Assembly: GCA_026419775.2 (NCBI GenBank)
Contig: JAOPGA020000697.1
Coordinates: forward strand, 1 to 27,383
Reading direction: 5' to 3'
Length of the DNA stretch: 27,383 bases
From: Acrasis kona
Taxonomy: Eukaryota; Heterolobosea; Eutetramitea; Acrasida; Acrasidae
A program made the translations under genes and the position numbers. Under the pieces are notes generated by a model that did not search any database, had not been told where the DNA came from, and saw nothing but the letters and a program-made list of their open reading frames with translations. Positions 1-9,082 of the stretch are shown here, in pieces. The stretch's first letter is position 1; each line of letters starts with the position of its first letter.

Positions 1-2868
1 GTAGGTTTGTCTTCTTCACGAGTTTGCTGATGGATCCAGCTAGGTCATCAAGGAGTTCACCATCTATGGGTTCGATTTGACTTGTATGTCTGATCTTACT
101 GTTGATTAAAGACTTTACAAGAACACGTTGCGTTTTCAGGGTTCTATTGGCAAACCAAATCGAGTTCACTTTCTTCTTCGCGCTGGCTATAACATTCCTG
201 ACATGTTTTGAGTTCTTACCACTATTATCAGGCTCGCCGAGAGGATAGCCCAAGTACCTTGCGGATTTCTTAGGGTGTATCACAATGCTGCCATTCGGTC
301 TGGTGAGGTTTAAAACGGGCTTCTTCTTTTCGCTGTCATGATTGATAACTATGAACTCTGTTTTGATGTGGTTTATGGGAAGGAGAACAATGTCTTCTAG
401 AATCCCCATCATTCTGTTTACATCATGATTACTTGCAGACGTTGAATCTGATATGATGACCAAGTCATCAGCAAAAGCCATCCTGCTAATTTGGTGTTCA
501 CCAAAGCTGCAACCTTTTTTAATTTCGCCATCAAATATTGTTAGAGCAACTTCAATCACCATGTTGAATAGTACCGGACTGCAATTGTCTCCTTGAGGTA
601 CTCCTTTTTCGATTGACCAGTCTTCTGTTAGTCCCGCATTAGTCTTTAAGCGAAGCCTCGCCATATGTATCATTCTGAGAGCCCAGTCAATGAATGACTG
701 AGGTAGTTTAAGGAGATACATGCATGTTTCGAGGATTTCAGGTTTAATTTCACCATAAGCATTTGATAGGTCGACAAGAGTTACATATGTAGATTGGTCG
801 AGTTTCGATCTGCTGTCTGCTATCCTTTTAGCAATTGACGCGTTCCTTATTGTGGTTCCTCCAATTTTAAACCCTTGTTGGTGTTCGTCTATAATACCAT
901 GTTCCAATATGAGTTGGTTCACGCGACTAGTTATAATGCTGGACACTAGTCTAGTGATGCAGGGTAGGATAGTGATGGGTCTAGCTTTTTCAACTCTAAC
1001 TTCGTCCTTCTTGGGTACTAGNACTATCGTTCCTGTGTAGACTCCAATTGTGGGGTTGTCTTTGGTTGCATTAACGACTTCTAGTACATGCGAATGGGTC
1101 AATGGCGATTCGATTAGTATTTTGATGATGTGCATTGGAATACCATCCCAGCCAGGAGAGGAGTTGATATTACACTTCTTGGCCCAAGACTTCAGTTCGC
1201 GAGTGGTTATTGGAGCCATGATTGAGGTGTTCTGGGTATGATCCGCTCGAGCGTCGAAGAGATGTTTTTTACTATTCAGTACTTCTGTGTGCGATGGTTT
1301 GGATACATACTGGAGAATTCCGGGGCGATTTGGTGGCAGACGCTTACTTCTGTCGACGAATATTTGACGGGTATTGTTCATTTCGTCAGAGTTTCGAGGN
1401 TTAATTTCTACGCGATGCTTACTGCCGCCAACATTGAATGCTGCTCTTTTAGATAAGTTGTTAGCCTCGAGCGTCAACCGTCTCCACTCTTCACGGAGTT
1501 TATCTCTTGTTAAGAAGGCTACAGTTTTCTTTTGGTCAGTTATTAAGGCTTCGATGTCCAGGGTTGGTAGTTGGTCTCGAAGTAGACTGTTCTTCTTTGT
1601 GTGGAGCTGTTTGAGTTTGTTGATTGCATGCCTGGCAACTTTAGTTTGGAATTTATTTTGATTATTAATTCGCGTTCTGAGAATTTTCGATTTGGTCCCT
1701 GCTTCTTCACATATTGCTATGAATTTATCGATCACATTCTTGTGAGTAGAGTCCTCATCCCATAATAATGAAAACTCTTTACTAAACGCGGTTTGTCGAG
1801 GTTTGGGGATGCTACTTTGCCAAATTACTGGAGGGAGGTTGGGGATAAGAAAATGATCGACGGCCATCTGTACACCTATTACTGCATGGTCTGAAATGTA
1901 ACCGGTGACATCATCTGTCCATGACGATAGTTTTTCTCTTGGTATTGACGACATCAGTAAATCAATTCTGCTCTTTGATACCTCGACTTGAGCTGACNAG
2001 TGGCACATTCTTGTATGCTTGTCATTATTGATGGCTTTAAGTTGATGCTTGGAGAACCAGTCTGTGATTGGTTTCTTTGATTTTGGATGGTCGGCTTCTG
2101 GTGAGTTCCAATCTCCAGCAATGAAGAAATCTGCTTTAATGTTTTGACATTTTTCAATTATTCCATCTAATTTTTGGAGGATTTTCTCGGTGGTTGAGAT
2201 AGCCTCGGGATTGTGGTCGGCTGGCATATACACATTGGCTATACATATTTTCTGGTCGCCTATCTCAAAGAGGGTGGATGTTAGCCGTCCCTCGATGAGA
2301 TTCTCATTCGTAATGTCACTGCGAAGCCTTTTTTTGACTGATTTGAGAATCGCAAAGCAGGTGCCATTGTATACTCTTTTGACAGTTTGCTCTTTGGACT
2401 CAAAGTGTTTCACATTGAGGATAATGTGGTGATTTGGTAGGGCAGATTTGAGGGTAGGGATCCAATTTTCGATTTTCGGTTGTTTGTTGTATATTTGTTG
2501 AGCTCTTGGAAGAGAATGATTTCTGTGTTTTCAAATCTCTCTGAGAGGAATGATAGTTTGTAATCTGCCAAACCTCGAATGTTCATTGATTCTATTCTGA
2601 GATGGTCGGAGGTAGGGGCGGATAGAGGTTTGGAGTCGTAGTTGTTTTCTGGAGTGGGCAATGTTGATTGTAAGATTTTGGGTTTGTAGTTCTGGGGTTT
2701 CTGTGTGATCGGTGTTAATTTCACAAGGTCGGTCCAGGGCCAAAATGTTCTTCGTTTGGGCATTTTTAAATACGGATGTCTTGGTTGGTTTTGTCGGGAC
2801 CAAGTTTCCGTTTTTTTGGACTCATGCTTAATCCATTGTGCAAAGCGTGGAGATTTTCTTTGTACCAT
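1..2868 (-). CDS. LINE ORF2: APE endonuclease and reverse transcriptase (partial)
   Basis: This minus-strand ORF would nick the target DNA and copy the element RNA. Reading from 2868, the endonuclease begins with a NIRG motif and FQEL, followed by FIAGDWNSP, SRIDLL and ISDHAV, the metal- and DNA-binding blocks of APE nucleases. The RT follows, with DLSNAY (motif A), GVPQGDNCSP near 604-575, and FADD near 472 (catalytic aspartates). Downstream come YLGYPLG and a thumb-like region up to the window edge. The frame is codon phase 2868 for the first part and phase 2437 onward for the rest, so one frameshift lies near 2440-2500. From there to base 1 I found no stop. The start overlaps the end of ORF1 by about 100 bases, as is common for LINEs that reinitiate or shift frame. 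Single n bases blur codons at 1998, 1400 and 1022. Confidence 0.85.
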
Positions 2869-3767
2869 AGGGCTGATCTGTAGGTAACTAACTTTGCTTC
2901 TTCAACTGACAGGTGCATGTTTTGGATTGTTGTGGTGATAGAGGTGAGGACTTCACGAAAGTCTTTTAGTTGGAAGCTTGTCAACTCAAATTGTGAGTTA
3001 GATTGTTTCCATATTATTTCAAAGCCTTCCTTCTGGGATTCTACGGCTTCTTCACTTGACTTGATGTTCTCTTGTCTCAAGTCGGACAGGTTTTTCTGAA
3101 TGTCCTTTTTATAGTTTTCATTTTCCTTCCGTAGTTTTATAATTTCCTCTTTCAAGGTGGTTACTTGANCGAGGATGGACTGTGTTACGGGGTCTGCGAT
3201 AACGATGGGTGGTGTGATGGGTGAGTTGTTGATTGGTTTTCTGATTTTGGATTCTGGTTGAGTGATGGTTGGTGAACGATTAAAAGAACTCTTTTCTGGT
3301 AGGCATGTGTCCATGTGGATACGTACTTTGGCGAGGGGTATGTTGCTTGGATGGTTTCTTGGTCGACTAGATTGATTCAAGTTGGATGTAACCTGCTTTC
3401 GGGACTCATCAATAGAAGGATATTTGATGGGGTTATTGTGCTGTTTAGTGTAATAAGGATTAACATGTTTCTTATTGAACTTGGGAGCTAGTTGATTGGA
3501 CTCTGTCCGTTTATTTGGGCGGGAATTTTGGGACCATTGACCCGTCAGGGTTCCGTTTTGACCGTATCTATACTTTAAATGTGCTTTGGTGGTTGTTACA
3601 TTTTTTGACGCTTTTGCCATTTCTAACCAAGAGTTAAATGTTGGTTTACATTCATTTTTAATGAAATGAGATTTCTTATAATCAAACACATAGGACCTGT
3701 TTTCGTTTGCCGCAGACCGAACATACGTTCTTTGGCTACGGCGACGCAAGCGCCTACTTTTTATCAC
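2766..3767 (-). CDS. LINE ORF1 (coiled-coil, probable RNA-binding)
   Basis: A 333-residue ORF lies upstream of and overlaps the endonuclease-RT ORF. It is rich in Asn, Ser, Lys and Pro in the first 190 residues. It then has a heptad-like stretch (LKEEIIKLRKENENYKKDI and following residues) that should form a coiled coil, and it ends in a basic tail (SPKKRKLGPDK). ORF1 proteins of LINEs coat the element RNA and often trimerise through such a coil. Another frame at about 3700-3740 spells NVCSVCGKRK, followed in the ORF1 frame by SHFIKNEC. Together these resemble a CxxC...HxxxxC zinc finger, so the true N-terminus may lie in the other frame (frameshift or splice); this is inference. One n lies at 3169. 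The function is assigned from position and architecture, not from a recognised domain. Confidence 0.6.
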   Translation of the reverse strand: MIKSRRLRRRSQRTYVRSAANENRSYVFDYKKSHFIKNECKPTFNSWLEMAKASKNVTTTKAHLKYRYGQNGTLTGQWSQNSRPNKRTESNQLAPKFNKKHVNPYYTKQHNNPIKYPSIDESRKQVTSNLNQSSRPRNHPSNIPLAKVRIHMDTCLPEKSSFNRSPTITQPESKIRKPINNSPITPPIVIADPVTQSILXQVTTLKEEIIKLRKENENYKKDIQKNLSDLRQENIKSSEEAVESQKEGFEIIWKQSNSQFELTSFQLKDFREVLTSITTTIQNMHLSVEEAKLVTYRSALWYKENLHALHNGLSMSPKKRKLGPDKTNQDIRI

Positions 3768-4739
3768 TGTGTTTCAATAGGTCTCAAAGTGTCCAACAGT
3801 GGTTCTTGTTGGAGTTTACAAAAATCGACGATACAATCATATCATGTCAAGGGACCCAAAGAAGACAGACCGAACAAAGAAAGAGGGGTCATCATACACT
3901 TCCACAAGGATCAAGACCTATCAAGCTTCTACGATGAAGATAAACCATCGACACATTACTTGTCGTTCTTTAACAAATACAAGGTTCATGTCAAAACCTC
4001 GAAGACGTACAATGTGGCCAACAACAACGACAGCAAGGTCAGATTCTTTGTAGAAGACAACCACTACGAAATGGTGACTGCCAACCAGGACCAGAAGATA
4101 AAAAGTACGGAAGAGACGTCAAAGAACAGGAAGAAGTACACGGTGGGTCGTCTCAGCCTCGAGAAGCAAGAAAACAAAGACAAGCTAGAGGGCCAAATCG
4201 TATACAATACTGAACTAGACGTAAGACTCACCTTCTGGAAGAAGAAAGCAGCCTACAACAACAACAACAACAAAACTTACTCTATTCACGAGGACGAGGA
4301 ATTTATCCTTCTCAAGAATAGAGTTGAAGCCTTAGAGATAAGTGTGGATGACGTCAAGGCAACTACTGCTTTGACGGACACAAAAGTTGACAAGGTAGTG
4401 GAAAAGATTGATGTAATGGACCTCTCCTTTAAAGAGCAGATGGAATGCATCAAAGCTCTGGCCGCCCAAATGGTGACTGCGGTCAACAGCATTAACGGGC
4501 AAACCACTCCGGTTGAGCAGGGAAAAGGGAAAATGACATTAAAGGACGGTAGTAAATCAACTAGACCAAAGAGAAAGAGCAAAAGTACAGCCCACAAAGA
4601 CTTTGAGTACGAAAAACAAGAAAGTGGTAGTGACACCGAAATGTTAGAAGAAGCTAATAAGAAAACAAGGCTCAACAACAGATCAGGGAGAAGATCTACC
4701 CGAAACAGTATAAATTGTCTGATGTCTTGGGCCCTGTAA
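3666..4739 (+). CDS. Unrecognised coiled-coil protein, possibly element-encoded
   Basis: I do not recognise this 357-codon ORF. The first 55 codons are antisense to the 5' end of the LINE and look unlike the rest, so the real start is unclear. From about 3850 the sequence looks coding (KGPKEDRPNKERG onward) and is rich in Lys, Asn, Asp and Glu. Residues about 200-290 contain an Asn run (AYNNNNNKTY) and a heptad pattern (ILLKNRVEALEISVDDV and following), likely a coiled coil. A basic stretch (STRPKRKSKSTAHK) and an acidic/basic tail follow. A TTTTA-type repeat comes just after the stop, as at the 3' end of many retroelement copies. Coil plus basic tail is also the layout of LINE ORF1 proteins, but I see no sequence match to the ORF1 nearby. 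It could be an ORF1 or gag-like relic, or a lineage-specific gene. Confidence 0.4.
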   Translation: MRFLIIKHIGPVFVCRRPNIRSLATATQAPTFYHCVSIGLKVSNSGSCWSLQKSTIQSYHVKGPKEDRPNKERGVIIHFHKDQDLSSFYDEDKPSTHYLSFFNKYKVHVKTSKTYNVANNNDSKVRFFVEDNHYEMVTANQDQKIKSTEETSKNRKKYTVGRLSLEKQENKDKLEGQIVYNTELDVRLTFWKKKAAYNNNNNKTYSIHEDEEFILLKNRVEALEISVDDVKATTALTDTKVDKVVEKIDVMDLSFKEQMECIKALAAQMVTAVNSINGQTTPVEQGKGKMTLKDGSKSTRPKRKSKSTAHKDFEYEKQESGSDTEMLEEANKKTRLNNRSGRRSTRNSINCLMSWAL

Positions 4740-5328
4740 TGGGTAATAAATATTTTATTTTATTTTATTTTGTATTATTTCCTGTCCATTACAACCGATT
4801 TAAAGCGCTTATACCAGCTCTTATAAGGAGGGCTTAAACCAACCCTCCTTCAATTGTTATGGTTTCCAAAAAGCCGCCCTTCACCCAATGTTCTTCGCCA
4901 ATATGTACTCTCTCACAACCCTGCTACCCTCATTAAATAACGGATGGTTATCCTCTTTTTGAAATTGTAATGGAAAGCATGAACAGGAAGAGGCAAGCAC
5001 NGTGCGACAAAGACCAATCCAAGCGGAAACAAGTGCGGTTACAAGACCTTAAAAGCTATCGCTGCTCAAACAATATCCCAGAATTACAAAGAAGAAATGT
5101 ATACCAACTTCCATCTAACTTCAGCCACCTTGTTTATCAATCAATCCATAATATTACATTACAAAATTAACATCATTAAATAGAGCTCAAAAAACTACAC
5201 AAAGTGACAGTTTTAATTTAGATTGATGACTTGTTCATTTTTGTAAAATTAAGCTAATAATAAAAAAATTAAAAATAATTCAAGCTAAATATAATTATCT
5301 AAAAACCAAATTTTATAAAAAAATAAGT
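4740..5328. other. No recognisable gene: TTTTA repeat, hairpin, AT-rich spacer
   Basis: This stretch of 589 bases has no convincing coding region. It opens with a short TTTTA tandem repeat (about 4751-4771), then a GGAGGG/CCCTCC stem-loop (4825-4850). A 66-codon open stretch (4970-5170) with an n at 5001 matches nothing I know. From about 5170 it becomes very AT-rich and leads into the Tc1/mariner-like remnant. Confidence 0.5.
4825..4850. repeat. Perfect 8-bp inverted repeat (stem-loop)
   Basis: AAGGAGGG at 4825-4832 pairs perfectly with CCCTCCTT at 4843-4850 across a 10-base loop. It is GC-rich in AT-rich surroundings and lies about 85 bases after the stop of the coiled-coil ORF. It could be the 3'-end structure of an element RNA; its role is unknown. 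Confidence 0.55.
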
Positions 5329-5850
5329 ATGCTACACAGTACCAAAGTACATAGTAATGATGTAAGAGAAATAGTGAAGCAAATGAAGCAACAGGGAATG
5401 AGTTTTGCTGAAATTACCAAATTTACTGTCATAATAAAAGGACTTTATTTTACGTCAAAAAAACGGTATTTTAGGCATCACTAAACCTAATAATCTAAAT
5501 TCAAAAATTACAAATAATTACTTAACAATATTCTGCAACTTAATAACTGAAAAAAATGATTTAATTGATCAAGAAATAGCGGATGAAATGTCAGAATTAA
5601 CAAATATTACACTGTCCTCTAATCGTGTATGTTCATTACGCAAAGAGTTGGGCATCACGCAGAAGTTGAAGTCAATTTATTATCTTGAAAGATTCCTTTC
5701 TGCTAATGTTCAGCTAGCTAAAAAATTTTGCACTGAACATTGAAAAATTTAATCATTATATAATCCACAGGCATGTAGTAGTACAGATGAGTCAGGATTT
5801 CAAAGTGACCGGCTACCCTACAATAATCTAATTTTAAATTCATTACAATT
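5329..5850 (+). pseudogene. Tc1/mariner-like transposase remnant
   Basis: From the ATG at 5329 the plus strand encodes VREIVKQMKQQGMSFAEITK, a first helix-turn-helix of the Tc1/mariner kind, then stops after about 45 codons. After a gap another frame gives EIADEMSELTNITLSSNRV and SLRKELGITQKLKSI..., the second helix-turn-helix, with the spacing to ANVQLAKKFCTEH seen before the catalytic domain of this family. It stops there. A third piece near 5785 reads TDESGF, resembling the first catalytic aspartate block. The rest of the DDE domain is missing. At least three frame breaks or stops make this a dead DNA transposon. No terminal inverted repeats could be paired. The region is very AT-rich, in keeping with old decay. 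Confidence 0.6.
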
Positions 5851-6025
5851 CTTCACTCGGAAAATAAAAAATCGTACAAAATAAATCAAATATGATAACG
5901 ACGTTTTGTTACTAATTTTTGTCGATGATATTTAATAACTAGAACAGATTGTAGAATAATAGTTTCTTGTATAATTTTACAAAAATTTTATTATTGTCTA
6001 GCTAGACTATTACGGCTACCCTACA
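5810..6025. repeat. 13-bp perfect direct repeat, 203 bp apart, in AT-rich spacer
   Basis: CGGCTACCCTACA occurs at 5810-5822 and again at 6013-6025 in the same orientation. Both copies are islands of GC in AT-rich DNA. The stretch between them, and on to 6242, has no convincing reading frame. The repeats may be ends or internal binding sites of the decayed transposon. No reverse-complement partner was found. Confidence 0.5.
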
Positions 6026-6242
6026 TGAAAAATTAATTATAACGTCTTGGCTATAGACAGTCATCTCAAATAAAACATATATGTATTTTTATATTCATTT
6101 AGGTTGATATATACAATATTATTATCACTGGCTTAAAAAGTAAGTTCATCAAAGAAGCTACAACTCAAGGCTAACAACACTTCAAAAGCATGTATAAACA
6201 TTGATAAAAAACACATTACATATTTGTAGCTAGTTTGATTCT

Positions 6243-6995
6243 TCAACTCATACTATCGTACAGGCTTGCACTAAAATTTGTACCATAATCTTCTTTAAAT
6301 TGATACTCATCCTCTTCTTCTTGTATAATATGAGCATTATTTAAAATTCCTCTTTGCATATAAGGTATAAATATATACAAATCATATTCAACAGCAACAT
6401 TCACAATAAATTCATTGATAATTCTTGAATTTACCCCATCTGTAATAATTGCATACACAACAACTTTCCAGGTTGCTAAAACATCAGCAGTAGCATTGTG
6501 AGTATCATAATCTCCTAAACCTAACATTTTTGTAATTGATGACAATGAGTATGACAGTAAAGCAGGAAGTAAAAGTTTGACAAGCTGTAATGCATTTANA
6601 TACATCACATCATATATACGTTGAGTATTGCATTCGCTTAGAAGATCTTGGTCTACTTCAACATCAAATTTAGTTGTAGCCCAATATAATTGAACAAGAG
6701 TATTACAGTTTAGCGACAATTCATAATTCACCATTCCATTTGCCACTTTGCATGGAAGTGGTGCTTGTAATATCTTGTTATTATTAGAGTCAATTGTAAC
6801 AGGTCCGCGTTGTTCAATCAAATCCCTTCTAATGTAAGTTTGAAATACAGATCCATCTAATCCTACTTTTGCTAATTGATATGCTTGCTTTCCCCCAGGT
6901 CTTCTTATCTTGGTATTTTTATAAAATGCACTAGAACGAGCAGTTTCATAGTCAATTACTATAGCCATAAAATCAGTCTTTTGATTATTCACCAT
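6243..6995 (-). CDS. DEDDh 3'-5' exonuclease-like protein or domain
   Basis: The ATG at 6995 opens a frame of about 250 codons; the frame is open further upstream without an ATG. Near the N-terminus MAIVIDYETA fits the ExoI block (DxE) of DEDDh exonucleases. About 110 residues further in, the protein reads LSYSLSSITKMLGL and then YDTHNATADVLATW, which fits the ExoIII block (HxxxxD) of DnaQ-like nucleases. The middle aspartate (ExoII) is not clear and may be in the stretch around NYELSLNCNTLVQLYWAT. An acidic tail follows. An n lies at 6599. The gene follows the ORF at 7007-7927 on the same strand, and the two may be parts of one protein separated by an intron or frame change. It may be encoded by a mobile element or be a relic of a host gene. 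Confidence 0.45.
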   Translation of the reverse strand: MVNNQKTDFMAIVIDYETARSSAFYKNTKIRRPGGKQAYQLAKVGLDGSVFQTYIRRDLIEQRGPVTIDSNNNKILQAPLPCKVANGMVNYELSLNCNTLVQLYWATTKFDVEVDQDLLSECNTQRIYDVMYXNALQLVKLLLPALLSYSLSSITKMLGLGDYDTHNATADVLATWKVVVYAIITDGVNSRIINEFIVNVAVEYDLYIFIPYMQRGILNNAHIIQEEEDEYQFKEDYGTNFSASLYDSMS

Positions 6996-7006
6996 TGCAG
7001 AATCTT

Positions 7007-7927
7007 TCAAAGCATTACTTGTCTTATCAACATTTTGAATCTTGTTAAATTTAAAATGAAATTACGCTGTTCTTTTTTGCATATATGGTATAAAATAAAA
7101 TTCTCAATTTTGAATATAATAAAATACTTCTTGTGATTTGAAAATCCTTTGATCTCCAGTAACTTACAAAAATTTTTCAGAGTTTCCAATGTTTCAGCAT
7201 TGAGACCTCTTTTACTCATAAGTCCAAGGATTTGTTTAACTCTCTTGTCCAAAGAAATTTTATCTTCTTTTTTTGCAGTACTCTGGTTAGTCTCACAATA
7301 GCTTGATTCTGGGAATAATGGCAACATCTCTAAATTTATCCCACCACTTTCTAATACTTCATTATCAATAAAATCATTAACTGAAATCAGTTGGATATTT
7401 ATTCCTTGATCAATGTCGTATGTTGTGTTATGGTTGATATATTTGGGGTATCCTTTTTTTAATTCTATTTTTTCACGTACCTCATTCAACAGTTGAAATC
7501 CCTCTAAATTGTGATTTTTGCGGACAGATATCAATCTCTCTTCTCTAGCTTTTTGAGGGATTAAAGCTTTAGATTCGGGCAATAAATTCTTGACAACTGT
7601 GTCAGTAGGCATGCCGTTTGTAATCAATTTGCTAATGTAATTTAAAGTGCAGACCGTAATGTTTTTTGCACACCGCTTCTGGTATGATGCAATGTTCACT
7701 CTGCTTTCTGCAAGGCAACTATCTGCTACTGTTTTGTTTAATTTTTCTTGGTCTTCTAAAGGGATGTTGGCAATATGTAGTTTACTTCCTGGTCTGTACA
7801 TATCAACCATTTTTGCCAACTCACTGTTAACCCAAGCACCAAGTGTAACTTTGACTCGCTTAACAATTTTAGATTGTACATCAAGTGGAACATTGGCAAA
7901 ATTGATTGTAGTAGGATGTGAAACATA
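7007..7927 (-). CDS. Unrecognised ORF, cut upstream by a LINE insertion
   Basis: I do not recognise this protein. The open frame extends to 7966, but its first 13 codons lie in inserted LINE sequence, so the genuine part begins at about 7927. It has a mixed, soluble composition with LDVQSKIVKRVKVTLGAWVN and AVLESGGINLEML-like segments, no membrane helix, and a low-complexity AT-rich end after about 7140 that probably is not coding (intron or decayed sequence). It lies between the transposase-like ORF and the exonuclease-like ORF, all in the same direction, and is likely the middle of one disrupted gene. Confidence 0.4.
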   Translation of the reverse strand, partial: YVSHPTTINFANVPLDVQSKIVKRVKVTLGAWVNSELAKMVDMYRPGSKLHIANIPLEDQEKLNKTVADSCLAESRVNIASYQKRCAKNITVCTLNYISKLITNGMPTDTVVKNLLPESKALIPQKAREERLISVRKNHNLEGFQLLNEVREKIELKKGYPKYINHNTTYDIDQGINIQLISVNDFIDNEVLESGGINLEMLPLFPESSYCETNQSTAKKEDKISLDKRVKQILGLMSKRGLNAETLETLKNFCKLLEIKGFSNHKKYFIIFKIENFILYHICKKEQRNFILNLTRFKMLIRQVML

Positions 7928-8075
7928 ACCTCTTACTCTATCTGGCATGCGCGCTGCGCAACCCATGCCTTCAAATCCGTCAAGCTAGGCGGACCTTCAG
8001 CTATATAGAGTCATTTATACATATGTAAATAATTTCTAATAAAGCTTGTCGCAGAATGCAATTTATAAAAAAAAA
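7928..8075 (+). mobile_element. 5'-truncated LINE copy (3' end only, about 148 bp)
   Basis: This segment aligns base by base with the last part of the larger LINE copy at 10760-10909: the end of ORF2, TAG stop, AATAAA (8038-8043), a small hairpin region and an A tail ending at 8075. Alignment to the larger copy stops at 7928, giving a sharp 5' truncation, the typical product of incomplete reverse transcription. It is inserted into the minus-strand transposase/exonuclease-like region. The two 3' ends differ at several positions, so they are separate insertions from related source copies. Confidence 0.85.
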
Positions 8076-9078
8076 CCTTTATACAATCCATGATTGATAT
8101 CATACTTGTAAAGAAGTTTAATACCCCATTTTGATCATGTAACATTGAGAGAAATGGCCTTATCAACTCATTTCGCTCTAGCAATATCACATGAAGGCCA
8201 AGTTTCACTCCATCAGAATTTTGTAAATTTTGTAATTTTACTAACTCAGCTAATCTTTTTATTCTTGAATTTGTTTGTAAATCAGCTGCGCGCTGGGTTT
8301 CAATTTCGATATATTCTTCTAGAACAGTTAAAATATGAATAGCTTGGTCAACTTGCATTAAGTTTTGGAACTGTTGTGACACTTTTGTAGTTGGGAAATG
8401 ATAATATTTACCAAGACGTTTATAAACTAATGCTTTAAGTAAAGGATTTGTAGTATACTCGTTTTTAATACATGTTAATAATGTATAAGAGTCATCTACT
8501 CTATTGAAGTCAGCTCGTGCTTCACTTGAATTACAAACAGCTCCATTCATTCCATGGAAAGCACAATACACTGAATAGAATTTTTGGCCTTTATGAACTT
8601 TTTCACTGACAGCTGCCATCAATTCACCACTCAACACTTCATTTGAAGCCATATCTGACATTTTGCCAAAAATGAACTGCCACATATCGTACATAATATT
8701 ACAACCCTTACATAACTCACGTAGATCCTGAATTACTTTATTTGTTGCAGCATTTTTGACTATTGTTGTTTTGTTAGTCAATTCACTCACACTTAACAAA
8801 TATTTTCTTTCTCTTACATTCTCAGTGTTTGTGATTGCACACAGTACTTGCATCTTGACATGGTTTCTAGTCAAGTCATCAGGATTTAAAAGAACATTAC
8901 AATGTTGTGTGTTTTGTATATGTTCAAGGTCTCTATACATTACATACTCAAAGGTAGCTTGTTTTACTGTTTCTGGACTGGGTACTGTCCCAATAAGTGT
9001 AATATCAAGGTGAGAAAATATTACATTCACACAACTCCAGCAGCTAGATAGTTTGGTATCCTCTTTATTTATTGACAT
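8076..9078 (-). CDS. Transposase-like protein (possible DDE/RNase H fold)
   Basis: An open frame of about 330 residues (possible ATG at 9078) ends where the small LINE fragment begins. Visible segments are IGTVPSPETV, VLLNPDDLTR, MSDMASNEV, and YSVYCAFHGMNGAV about 20 residues later, followed by a long helical region. An acidic residue in a loop, a second aspartate in an SDxASN-like turn, and a CxxH shortly after resemble several eukaryotic cut-and-paste transposases of the RNase H fold. I cannot name the superfamily, and the last acidic residue is not identified. The same-strand ORFs downstream (7007-7927 and 6243-6995) look like the rest of the gene. Both of its ends abut LINE sequence, so the gene is broken and probably inactive. 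Confidence 0.35.
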
Positions 9079-9082
9079 TGCG

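Larger units (their letters stand above)
1..3800 (-). mobile_element. LINE (I-superfamily-like non-LTR retrotransposon), 5' two thirds, runs off left edge
   Basis: On the minus strand the order is ORF1 with a coiled coil, then an overlapping ORF2 with an APE-type endonuclease and a reverse transcriptase. This is the usual layout of a non-LTR retrotransposon. The 3' part (end of the RT, RNase H, zinc knuckle, tail) lies beyond base 1. The copy at 9.1-10.9 kb carries exactly those missing parts on the plus strand and is probably the same or a close family. An APE endonuclease with an RNase H would place it in the I superfamily (I, Tad1, R1, LOA and relatives). The 5' border near 3.8 kb is a guess, set just upstream of ORF1. 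The copy looks young: ORF2 reads open for about 2.4 kb with one frame change. Four ambiguous bases (1022, 1400, 1998, 3169) suggest a collapsed repeat. Confidence 0.85.

Noticed and set aside
1954-2157. Minus-strand 67-codon ORF inside the LINE
   Set aside because: The endonuclease motifs (GDWNSP, SRIDLL, SDH) are in another frame of the same strand, so this is a shadow.
8040-8110. Possible target-site duplication around the short LINE fragment
   Set aside because: Only a five-base AACCT resemblance was seen on both sides, too short and partly inside the A tail to be convincing.
9053-9082. N-terminal extension of the RNase H ORF
   Set aside because: These codons are antisense to the transposase-like gene and precede the probable LINE border, so they are not LINE coding sequence.
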